Source: Otis tarda
Lineage: Eukaryota; Chordata; Aves; Otidiformes; Otididae
Direction of reading: 5' to 3'
Length of the DNA stretch: 64,000 bases
NCBI GenBank assembly: GCA_026413225.1
Contig: CM048560.1
Span: 13,100,001-13,164,000 of the forward strand
The position numbers and the translations under genes were made by a program. Below, in pieces: positions 25,966 to 36,639 of the stretch. The notes beneath the pieces were generated by a model. The model made no database searches. It saw only the letters and a program-made list of their open reading frames with translations, and was not told where the DNA came from. Position 1 is the stretch's first letter, and the number at the start of each line of letters is the position of its first letter.

Positions 25966-28896
25966 CTAAATCATATCCCTCAACACAACATCCAAATGTT
26001 TCTTGAACACCCCCATGGTCGGTGACTCCACCACCTCCCTGGGCAGTGCACTCCAGTGCCTGACTACCCTTTCCGACAAGTAATATTTCCTAATGTCCAG
26101 CCTGAATCTCCCCTGGCGCAGCTTGAAACCATTGCCTCTAGTTCTATCGCTGTCTACACGAGAGAAAAGGCCGACCCCTAGCTCACTACAACCTCCCTTC
26201 AGGAAATTATAGAGAGCTATAAGGTCTCCCCTGAGCCTCCTCTTCTCCAGACTGAACAATCCCAGCTCCCTCAGCCGCTCCTCATAAGGCCTGTGCTCCA
26301 GACCCCTCACCAGCTTCGTAGCCCTCCTCTGAACGCGTTCCAGGGCCTCAATGTCTTTCTTGCAGTGAGGGGCCCAAAACTGAACACAGTACTCGAGGTG
26401 CGGCCTCACCAGTGCCGAGTACAGGGGGACAATTACCTCCCTGTTCCTGCTAGTAACATTGTTTTTGATGCAAGCCAGGATGCCGTTGGCCTTCTTGGCC
26501 ACCCGGGCACACTGTCGGCTCATGCTCAGCCGAGCATCAGTCAGTACCCCCAGGTCCGTTTCCTCCACACAGTCCTCCAGCCACTCCGCCCCAAGCCTAT
26601 AGCGCTGCCTGGGGTTGTTGTGGCCGAAGTGCAGGACTCGGCATTTGGTCTTGTTGAACCTCATCCCATTGGCTTCAGCCCAGCTCTCCAGCCTGTCCAG
26701 ATCCCTCTGTAGGGCCTCGCTACCCCCAGGCAGATCCACACTCCCAGCCAATTTGGTGTCATCTGCGAACTTACTGAGGGTGCACTCAATGCCCTCATCC
26801 AGATCATCAATAAAGATATTGAAGAGGACAGGCCCCAGCACCGACCCCTGAGGAACACCACTTGTGACCGGTAGCCAGCTGGATTTAACTCCATTCACCA
26901 CCACTCTCTGAGCCCGGCCCTCCAGCCAGCTCCTTACCCAGCCAAGAGTGTACCCATCCAAGCCATGGGCTGCCAGCTTCTGCAGGAGAATACCGTGGGA
27001 GACAGTGTCAAAGGCTTTGCTGAAGTCTAGGTAGACCACATCAACAGCCTTTCCCTCATCCAGCAGATGGGTCACTTGATCATAAAAGGAGATCAGGTTG
27101 GTCAAACAGGACCTGCCCTTCATGAACCCATGCTGGCTAGGCCTGATCCCCCGGCCATCCCGCACATGCCGCATGATCTCCCTGAAGGCTATCTGTTCCA
27201 TAACCTTCCCTGTAACCGAGGTCAGGCTAACAGGCCTATAGTTCCCCGGATCCTCCTTACAACCTTTCTTGTAAATGGGAGTCACGTTGGCAAGCCTCCA
27301 GTCTTCCGGGACCTCACCAGTCAACAAGGAGCGCTGATAGATGATGGAAAGCGGCTTGGCTATCACCTCCGCCAGTTCCCTCAGCACTCTCGGGTGGATC
27401 TCATCCGGCCCCATGGACTTGTGGCAGTCCAGTTGGAGTAGTAAGTCTCTGACCGTTTCTTCCAGAATCACAGGGGGGTTAGCGTGCTCCCCAGCCGAGA
27501 CTACCAGGTCAGAGAGAGGAGTACCCTGAGGATAACTGGTCTGACCTTTAAAGACAAACGTAAAGAAGGCATTCAGAACCTCCGCCTTTTCCTTATCCTC
27601 AGTGGTCACATTCCCAGCCTCATCCAGCAAGGAGTGGATATTCTCCTTTGTCCTCCTCTTACTGTTAATGTATTTATAAAAGAGTTTCTTATTCCTTTTC
27701 ACCCCAGTGGCCAGGTTAAATTCAAGCTGGGCTTTTGCCTTTCTGATTTCACCTCTACACATCCTAACGACTTCCTTGTATTCATTCTCAGTTGCCCATC
27801 CCTCCTTCCACAGGCGGTAGATTCTCTTTTTCTCCCGGAGCCTCAAGAATAGCTCCCTATTCATCCACGCCGGTCTTCTTCCCCGCCGGCTCATTTTGCA
27901 GCTCAGGGGGACCGCCTGCTCGTGCGCCCTTAAGACTTCCTTCTTGAAGAGCAACCAGCTCTCTTGGACCCCTTTGTTCGCTAAGACTGAATGCCAGGGG
28001 ACTCCCCCTACTAGTCTCTTGAACAATTCAAAGTCCACCCTCCGGAAGTCCAAGGTAGCAGTTTTACTATTCCCCCTCCAAGCTCCACCATGAATTGAGA
28101 AATTTATCATTTCATGGTCACTCTGTCCAAGGCAGCCCCCAACCTCCACATCTCCCACCAGACCTTCCCTGTTTGCAAACAGCAGGTCTAGCGGGGCAGT
28201 TCCTCTCGTGGGCTCTCTGACCAACTGCATCAGGAAGGCATCCTCTATGCACTCCAAAAACCTCCTAGACTGCTTCTTCTGTGCTGTGCTGTACTCCCAG
28301 CATATGTCAGGGAAGTTGAAGTCCCCCATGAGGACAAGGGCTGATGACCGTGCAGTTCATGCCAGCTGCTTGTAGAATACCTCATCTGTCTCTTCATCCT
28401 GGTTTGGCGGTCTATAACAGACGCCCACCAGGATGTCTGCCTTGTCAGCCCTTCCTCTAATCTTTACCCATAGGGATTCAATGTTGTCATCCCCAGTCAC
28501 AATCTCAGTAGCAGAAAAGGATTCCCTAACGTAGAGAGCCACACCACCGCCCCTCCTTCCTTGCCTGTCCCTCCTGAAGAGTTTGTAGCCATCCATTGCA
28601 GCGCTCCAGTCATGGGAGCAATCCCACCACGTTTCTGTTATGGCAACTAGGTCATAGTTTGCCTGCCGCACTATGGCTTCCAACTCTTCTTGCTTGTTCC
28701 CCATGCTGCGTGCATTAGTGTAGACGCACCTTAGCTGAGCCCCTCGCCTCTCTCCTAATTCCAATACCACTTCCCCAGGCCGATCTCTAGCAGGCCTGGC
28801 TTTATCCCCTTCCCCCTTCCTATCTAGTTTAAAGCTCTCTCTATAAGTCCCGCCAGCTCCTGGGCAAGTATCCGTTTCCCTTTTGGAGACAGGCAA
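25966..28896 (-). pseudogene. CR1 ORF2: endonuclease/reverse transcriptase, one in-frame stop
   Basis: ORF2 normally encodes the APE-type endonuclease and reverse transcriptase that nick the target and copy CR1 RNA into the genome. Endonuclease signatures run in order: YTNARSM, ITETWW, RRGGGVALYVR, CYRPP, GDFNFPD and QSDHEMINF. Reverse transcriptase blocks follow: [49 protein letters not shown] and the catalytic FADD box (26758-26769). The C-terminal region ends at the stop codon near 25966. A single TGA at 28357-28359 interrupts the frame between YKQLA and the GDFNFPD block. The frame is identical on both sides (179 codons before, 9 plus 787 after), so there is no frameshift. No ATG starts the upstream open part; the first in-frame ATG is in ARSMGNK, and the true start is uncertain. 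Confidence 0.93.
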
Positions 28897-29390
28897 TTCC
28901 CATCAGCCGACCTCAGGCCAGGTGCCGAGTAGACCGCCCCATGATCAAAGAATCCAAAATTTTTGCGTTTGCACCAGCCTCTCAGCCATGCATTTATAAG
29001 ATGGCTTTTTCTGCTTATCTCAGTGTTTGTCCCTGCCACCAAAGGAATACTGGCAAACACTACTTGTATGCCCGCTCCATCAACTAACTTCACCAGCCTC
29101 CTAAAATCATGTTTTATAATCCTCAGGCTTCTATCAGCAATCCCATCGCTGCCAGCCTGAACTATCAATAAAGGGTAATAATCAGAGGGGCGGATAAGGC
29201 TGGGGAGTTTTCTAGAAATACCCCTGACCCGGGCTGCAGGAAGGCAGCACACCTCCCTATGGGTAGGGTCAGGCCGACATATTGGACCCTCTGTTCCTCT
29301 CAGAAGAGAGTCGCCCACAACTATCACCCTCCTTTCTTTCTTGGAGGAGGCAGTCTTCAAACATGGAGCCGTCCGCCTCACCTTGGGCAA
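28824..29390 (-). pseudogene. CR1 ORF1 C-terminal part, esterase-like domain
   Basis: About 188 codons match the SGNH/GDSL-type esterase domain found at the end of CR1-family ORF1 proteins, which bind element RNA. The nucleophile block reads VVGDSLLRG. A block-III-like stretch (LIVQAGSDGI) and a closing block, DGNCLSPKGKRIL, follow. In SGNH enzymes the closing block normally carries the catalytic His (DGxHLS), but here the codon is TGC, giving Cys. The frame has no ATG at its upstream end (the first codon is TTG at 29388-29390), in agreement with 5' truncation. ORF1 ends 73 bases inside the open frame of ORF2, so the two frames overlap. Confidence 0.85.
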
Positions 29391-29405
29391 GCTTGGCGGC
29401 AGCGC

Positions 29406-31797
29406 TCAAGAATCAGAGCAAAACCATATTTTGAAATATCAAAATCTTAGTGAAGTGGAATTCTTGTTCTCTAAACAGTCCTACATTTTAAAATTAGGCC
29501 TGAGGAAAAATCTGGGAATATGAAATATGAACAGACTCTGGAGAGAAAAATGATACAAATCTTAAAGTAATTGTGAGGAGGAGAGAAAAGAGAGAGAGGA
29601 AAAAAAAAAAAAGAAGATATTTCCTGCTGTCAGCAATTGAAACCTCTTAACCAAAGGCTGAGGGTTTTTTAAATATTTGTATTGATTCGGGACTTTTATA
29701 TTTTTTTGTTTATCTCTGACTGTCATTCAAAGCAATAATTGTTGCAAATGTTTGACAGAAGTGGCTGTTCCAGTGGTGCATTTGAGACTGTGAAATGCAG
29801 TCTCCATTGAAATTATGTGTGCTGAAGTGAAAAAAAATGAATGCTCTTATCTTCATAAATTGTGAATAAGCTGAGCAGTCGAGGCATGTCTGCTCCTTAA
29901 ATCCCTTTTTTCCGTAGATTTGTGTTGATAAGTTTACAGATCTGAATTGGCAAGTATTTTTGTACTGGTTGAAGGAAAATGGAAATAAATGGAAAAAAAT
30001 TCATCTGTGTTTTCAAACTCTACATCAATATTATTTAAATCTTTTAATATTAGTTAATTATAATATTTTGGTAATGGAGGAAGTGGTTTGAAAAGCTTAC
30101 AGTGGTGTTTGGTTTTTTTCCAAAAATTAAACTTCAATTTGTGCAGATAGTTTTAGTGGTTGTTTTTTAGTTTTCTTCAATTTTACATCTGAACTGGTAA
30201 CTTTTACTAAATGGAAGCCAATCTGAGCTGCCTTTGTTTGTTTATTTGTTTACTGTAACAAAAATAATTTAATTTAAAACATTCCCTTGCAGCTGGAAGT
30301 AGGACAGAACAGCAGCACACATCTATCTTTTTAGGATTACGCTTTCTTTCTAAATGTTTACGTATTTTGTGTAGAAATTAGTAACTCCGAAGAGAAATAA
30401 CTATATATACGCCATGACACTGGAAGAGCTGATTTAAATCTCCGGTTGTGTTCAAGGAGACAGTAGATTTGGAGGAGAAATGTAGCATTAGATGCGAGGT
30501 GGATTTAATGTATAAGACTTGTGATTGGCAGCTATCACAAACGTGAAACAGTTTATGTAGTGATTGCTTTTCCACAGACTCAGCAAGTGTGAACCAGACA
30601 CTTACCCCAGTGGTGGGTGTCAGTAAAATATACTGAAATCTATTTGGTAGTCCTGTAGGAGGCCATAGAAGACATTCCTGTTTTAAAGGATTTATTGGGG
30701 AGGGAGGCCAAATTACCTCCTTTTCTATTTCCTGATGGGAGCACCTTACAGTGCCAAGTTCATGATTTTGTATAGAGTTTTATAATTTTCTCTTTTTAGA
30801 AAAAAAATCCACACACAGAGGAAAATTAAATTGCTACAGATTTCTCAAGAACAAGATTCCCATTGCACAAACTCTTCATCAGAGTGTCTCATAGATGGCT
30901 CTGTCTAATGCTGAACAGTCTTTAACCTTCTGCTGCACAGACTAAGTGATCAACTAGTTGTAGGATTTCAAACACTTTGCTTAATCATCTCTCATAATGA
31001 GTGCTTAATAGTGGAAGAGAGAAGGGGAGAGACATTCATATTCTTTCCATTTCCTCTCTGAAATAGTTTCAACTGACCTTTCATAAACCACCCTCAGATT
31101 ACATTCCTAATAACTTCTAATTAATGTTTTCTGCATTATCCTCTACATATGAAATCTGATGTCTTACTTACAGCAATTATTGTATTCAGTCACCGTTGTT
31201 TTATGAAGTTGACTTCAGCAGTGCACATGAGGTCTTCTAAATTTCATTTTTCTATGAGGTGTAATGTAAGTACAAAATACTGTTGTAGAAAAAATGAAGA
31301 TATAAATGGTGTTAGATGTGCAAGGTATATTCAAAATACTCTTTACAACAACAGTTATATCTGTTTTTGACAGAATTTTGCTGAAGGATATTAAAGGTTA
31401 TTATGAACGAGTCACTGCAAAATCTGTACAGATAAATCTCATGCTGTCTTTCATCATCATTGCACGTTAGGTTTAAAAAATGCATGTTTCATTGGCAAAG
31501 CATTTATAATTTATCAGTAGCAACGTTTATTGCACAATCATAATTGTAACTTTGCATGGATTAGACATCTAAAAGTAGGTAACTAACAGCAAATTTCTTT
31601 TTCAAGATTTAAGGAACAGACAAAGTTATGTCTGGATACAAAATAGACCGTTTCCTCTCAAATTATTCTCTGTGAGTGCAAGACTTCCTGTTATTAAAAT
31701 CTATTGTATCATCTACTCTAACTTTTAGCATTTCTGATAAATCTTTTATTCTAAAATACATTATATATGTAAGTAGTTGGGCAGTGAGATACAATGA
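29406..31797. other. No gene recognised
   Basis: AT-rich DNA between two CR1 copies. A purine-rich tract lies at about 29575-29617. The small open frames at 30378-30575 and 31149-31370 have no family resemblance. Confidence 0.5.
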
Positions 31798-33234
31798 TAT
31801 GTCCATCCGCGCGTCCTGAGGGAACTGGCGGATGAAGTTGCCAAGCCACTGGCTATCATATTTCAGAAATCGTGGCGGTCTGGTGAGGTCCCCGATGACT
31901 GGAAGAGAGGGAACATAACCCCCATTTTTAAAAAGGGGAGTAAGGAAGACCCAGGCAACTACAGGCCGGTCAGCCTCACCTCCGTGCCTGGCAAGATCAT
32001 GGAGCAGATTCTCCTGGAAACCATGCTAAGGCACATGGAGAGCAAGGAGGTGGTTGGTGACAGCCAACATGGCTTCACCAAGGGCAGATCGTGCCTGACC
32101 AATTTGGTGGCCTTTCATGACGGGGTAACAGCATCGGTGGACAAGGGACGGGCAACGGATATCATCTACCTGGACTTGTGCAAGGCATTTGACACTGTCC
32201 CGCACGACATCCTTCTCTCTAAACTAGAGAGGCATGGGTTCGATGGATGGACCACTCGGTGGATAAGGATTTGGCTGGATGGCCGCACTCAGAGAGTGGT
32301 GGTCAACGGCTCAATGTCCAAGTGGAGACCGGTCACGAGTGGCGTCCCTCAGGGGTCCGTGGTGGGCCCGGCCCTGTTCAACATCTTTGTCGGCGACATG
32401 GACAGTGGGATAGAGTGCACCCTCAGCAAGTTCGCCGATGACACCAAGCTGTGTGGTGCCGTCGACTCGCTGGAAGGGAGGGATGCCGTCCAGAAGGACC
32501 TTGACAGGCTGGAGAGGTGGGCCCGTGCCAACCTCATGAAGTTCAACCAGGCCAAGCGCAAGGTCCTGCACCTGGGTCGTGGCAATCCCAGGCACAAATA
32601 CAGGCTGGGTGGAGAATGGATTGAGAGCAGCCCTGAGGAGAAGGACTTGGGAGTGCTGGTAGACGAGAGGCTCAACATGAGCGGGCAATGCGCCCTTGCG
32701 GCCCAGAAGGCCAACCGCATCCTGGGCTGCATCAAGAGGAGCATGGCCAGCAGGTCGAGGGAGGTGATTCTGCCCCTCTACTCTGCCCTGGTGAGACCCC
32801 ACCTGGAGTACTGCGTCCAGTTCTGGAGTCCCCAACACAAGAAGGACATGGACCAGTTGGAAAGGGTCCAGAGAAGGGCCACCAAGATGATCAGAGGGCT
32901 GGAGCACCTCTCGTATGAGGACAGGCTGAGAGAGTTGGGGCTGTTCAGCCTGGAGAAGAGGAGGCTCCGGGGAGACCTGATGGCAGTCTTCCAATACCTC
33001 AAGGGGGCCTACAGGAAAGATGGGGAGAGGCTGTTCAGTAGGGCCTGTTGTGATAGGACAAGGGGTAATGGGTTTAAATTAGAAGGAGGTAGGTTTAGAT
33101 TAGATATTAGAACAAAATTTTTTACACTGAGAGTTGTAGAGCACTGGAACAGGTTGCCCAGAGAGGTGGTGGATGCCCCATCCCTGGAAATGTTCAAGGC
33201 CAGGCTGGATGAGGCTCTGAGCAACCTGATCTAG
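31798..33234 (+). pseudogene. CR1 ORF2 fragment with intact reverse transcriptase motifs
   Basis: The open frame of about 478 codons has no stop or frameshift from the truncation point to the natural ORF2 stop. Reverse transcriptase blocks are seen in order: [56 protein letters not shown] and the catalytic FADD box at 32431-32442. The conserved C-terminal region follows. The endonuclease and the start of the reverse transcriptase domain are missing, so it is a dead copy. The stretch open from a GTG codon at 31984 is only the part of the frame after a start-like codon; homology continues upstream to 31801. Confidence 0.93.
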
Positions 33235-33324
33235 TGGGGGATGTCCCTGCTTCTTGCAGGGGGGTTGGACTAGATGACCTTTGAAGGTCCCTTCCAACTC
33301 TAACCATTCTATGATTCTATGATT
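31798..33324 (+). mobile_element. Young 5'-truncated CR1, copy B
   Basis: This CR1 starts abruptly just inside the reverse transcriptase domain (HPRVLREL) and runs through an unbroken ORF2 end, the 3' untranslated region, and the tail ATTCTATGATTCTATGATT. Its last 750 bases are almost the same as copy A at 18801-19548. It is strongly diverged from the minus-strand CR1 at 26-29 kb, so at least two CR1 subfamilies are present. GC content changes sharply at both borders. No target-site duplication was seen. Confidence 0.95.
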
Positions 33325-33764
33325 TTCCTGGGATACATTCAGCAGTGACATGCAAAAGCCCTCTAAGCTTGAACATGGGCTTTTGACAAAAAAAAAAAAC
33401 CAACAAGATTTAATAAATTTGAAAGTGCAAGCTGGAACAAATTGACATTCATAAAATTTGAATGGAGAAGGACTTAGAAGAAGACCTTTTAGCACAGTTA
33501 AAAGTTTTAAAGAAATTTCTTTCTACAATTCAAGCGTTAGGAGATTATTGTATGTGACTCAAGAAACAAGCAAGTTTTGTGATATTTTGTAATAAATGTT
33601 GTTGCAAAATAATGTTACTGTAATACACAAAGTTGTAGTGAAGCAACTGGGGTCTTTTTGCAATATTTAGAGAATTCGTTAATTCATCAACTATAAAAAT
33701 TCTATATGGAGCTACCAAGTAACCTACTACTGAGGTGTTTCTATGTGTAATAGAAAGATCCGCT

Positions 33765-33785
33765 CCCCCCCCCCGCCCCGCCCCA
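33765..33785. repeat. C-rich low-complexity run
   Basis: C10 followed by GCCCCGCCCC. It is isolated in AT-rich DNA and is not part of a CpG island of any length. Confidence 0.8.
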
Positions 33786-36217
33786 CTTCTTACCTAGGTA
33801 CAGTGCTGCTTTGAGAGTTCAGAGATTCACAGTCCTCACACCAAAAGTAACATTTACAGCTTATTGGAGTAGGAGTGCCAAACTACTCAAATGCTTTCTT
33901 TTCTAATACAAAATGATTACTATTCTACCAGTACTCTCTAAGTGTGTGTGTCAGGAGTATCACTATTCATACCGTTCTAGCAGGTTCTTACATGGTAAAA
34001 AATGGTAATGTTCTACGATACTTTTACATGGTACACACATGATAGTAATTTAATAGATAGCAGACTTTGCAACAAAATACCTAGCTCAGACTTTGATCAA
34101 ATAATTTATTTTCACCATCTGTCAATTGTGGGGATTTTTGGAATTTCAGCAATTTCAACCAAGATGCTTTAGGAGCTGAGTTGAGTCATTTAAACCTTAG
34201 ACTAAGACAAATGTGAATTACTTCTTCGTACTATATTCTGTATTGCTACTTTTTTTTTTCTGAAAGTGTGGAATCAATCTATTAGAGGTCTTGATTGGAG
34301 TGTAAGGGTAGTGTGTGTATACAGGCAAGAAAACATCTCTCTATGTATATATTCAGAATTTCAGTAACACTTAAAGATATACAACTGTCACATGAGCTAA
34401 CGCTGAAGAGATTATCCAGGATAGCTTCTGAGTATATTTCAAACTTCTTACTCTAGAATATTATTCTATCCCAAAGATACAACTTAAGTTTTCCCAGGAG
34501 TATTAAACCACAAGTTGTGGTTTTAAGACCATTTGATCAAGCAATTAAAACTCTCATGTAACAGTAACTTGTCATCCACACTTTCGAATGTCACCAATCT
34601 CTATGAAATTTTATGTTTTTGCAACAAACATCTCATTTGCATTGTGTATTTTCTCTGGTTTTTCCGGTTATACTTAATTTTGGAAGAAACTGTCATATGT
34701 CTCTTGTGCTACCTATAGCAAAGTTTCTATTTCCACAGCATTACAGGGCATGCCTAGTTCATCCTGCTTTTGTTTTGAATGCAGCACACAGAAAAACAGT
34801 GACTATTTCGGCCTTTATGGTATTATCACTGCACTTACTGTAAGTCTGCACTTCACTGACTTACTTGATAGATACACTTTATCGAGTACTTACATACTTA
34901 AATATACTATTTTTTATTTCTTGTCATTTTTTTCCAACACATACTAATTTTTGTCTTAATTGTTTAGGTGATTTTACTTGTGCTTCTGATTATTGTAGCT
35001 TCACATTTCATGCAGCTTCAGATGTAATTCTTTGAGCAGTGAGATATGTTTTAATGTCTGTCTTAGAAACTGTAACTACCTTGCCGTACTGTGTCCAGTT
35101 CAATCTTTTTAAGGCAGTATAAACTGAACTGGTACACTTTGTTCAATTCTTGAAGTGTGGGGAATAAATATCTGTGTAATTCTTCTGGGATACATGTGCA
35201 TAGGCCCCTGATAGATGTGGTAGACTCAAGCACTGTGAGCAAACGTCGAAACTCCACATTATATAGTTGCCAAAAGAGCATGGAGAAACCTTGTTTTGGA
35301 GAGGGAGAGTCAATGGCCCCCTTTGGAGACCCATAACTTAACTGCTGGACGCTTTCTCATGGAAAGCACGATAGATATTCCTTGTATTGGGGAACTCTTC
35401 CTCAAATTTCAAGACACCTATTCAAACTATAATAGGACTTACATGTGTTCAAAACAGTTCTGATAATCCTTTTTAAATATAGACAAAACACATTTTTCTC
35501 TAACTATATTTTGAGAATGGCCCATTAAATGGAAATGTGTACCTGTTGAGAGTATCTGCTAGAAGTGCTGTCATGGAAACATATCCACAAAACCTACTTT
35601 CTAAGCAATAACATTAATGCTGGGAATGCTTTTGGGTTTGATTAGACTGATCACTGTAAGCAAATTCCATTCCAAATAATAATGAAAATTCCAAGTTTTC
35701 AGTTAAAGCCGTTTATAACGTGTAGCTAAAGCATTTGCAAAATTAAATCACAAGCAACAGGTTAAAAAGAATTTCTGCTGGTTCTGACTCACAGAATTTC
35801 TGCTAAGTCTGTGACCTTTGAAGTCCTCAATTACTTACTAGAACCTGAATTTTCACCTCTGGATTTCTTTAGTGAGCTTACTTAAGAACTTATAGCAATC
35901 CGTCAGCTAAAGGTCACAGTGTTGTGTGGTGTTATCTAGGGTTTTATTATTTCCTTGTAAACTATGACATTTATAAAATGTCAGCATCTGATGAAATCAG
36001 GCCTATATCAACATGGAGGAAGAATAAAACCTGCTTACATTGGCAATTCCATCAGTGGAATTGGTTCAGAGTTCTACACGTGATGACAACAAAAAACAAT
36101 ACAGCGTTTTCTATTGTTTACAGGTATTAGTAATTGTCATCCTGGTTAGACATACATGTTAGTACACTTAGGAATAAAAATCAAGGCATATCATACTTTG
36201 TTTAGAATGATTGTGCA

Positions 36218-36511
36218 ATGCTCAGTGACCCCAGAAAGCTCTTTTTTGTCAGAACTAACAATAAATTTGGTTCCTTAATTTTCCTTTTCCTTATCCTAAC
36301 CCTGGGTGATCCATGCTCAGGGAACTCCTTTTGGCCCCAGAGTTCAGAGAAAAGTAGATCTTTCCCATACTCAGATAACCCGCTGATTATCTGGGTGGGG
36401 GAAAGGAGGACAGTCGTCCTTGCCCTTTCAGGTGTGATTGCCCTTTGTCCTTCCCTCTGTAATAACAATTCGGGTTTCTGTGAAGTGAAAGAAAATGCTA
36501 GTGTGTTCTAA
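36218..36511 (+). other. Open frame of 97 codons with a signal-like segment, doubtful
   Basis: The frame starts at a true ATG. It has a basic start (PRKLFFVRTNNK), then a hydrophobic segment (SLIFLFLILTL at about residues 19-29) and a small-residue stretch (GDPCSG) that would suit signal-peptide cleavage. Two later Cys (about residues 77 and 81) and possible N-glycosylation sites (NNNSG, ENASV) fall near the end. I do not recognise the protein. It could be chance, a terminal exon, or a decayed retroviral envelope start. No flanking retroviral sequence was identified. Confidence 0.15.
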
Positions 36512-36618
36512 TCTCTGGGCACAGGCATTAAGTGATAACACACTGTCATACCAATGAGGCATTGGGCACTTGAGACCAAACCCACCTGTGTAAAGCAGTG
36601 GAAATCCACTGTCTTCAG

Positions 36619-36639
36619 TTTTGTTTGTTTGTTTGTTTT
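36619..36639. repeat. Short (TTTG)n tract
   Basis: Four to five TTTG units. A shorter GTTT tract occurs at about 10348-10361. Confidence 0.75.

Larger units (their letters stand above)
25901..29405 (-). mobile_element. Near-complete CR1 retrotransposon
   Basis: About 3.5 kb of CR1 on the minus strand. In element order it has the 3' part of ORF1 (esterase-like domain), ORF2 (endonuclease plus reverse transcriptase), and a short 3' untranslated region. The 3' region has the GGTTGGACTGGATGATCTTTTAGGTC-type block typical of CR1, then an A-rich end. The 5' end is truncated within ORF1 somewhere around 29391-29409. The 3' region differs from the copies at 19 kb and 33 kb, so this is another subfamily. 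It is GC-rich compared with its surroundings. ORF2 is complete except for one stop codon, so the insertion is fairly young, but this copy cannot move by itself. Confidence 0.95.

Noticed and set aside
26293-29160. Plus-strand open frames opposite the large CR1 (for example 26293-26712 and 27067-27852)
   Set aside because: They are antisense shadows of the conserved CR1 coding region and have no family resemblance of their own.
32311-33495. Minus-strand open frames opposite CR1 copy B, and the same opposite copy A
   Set aside because: They recur in both copies because the DNA is almost identical. They are antisense to ORF2.
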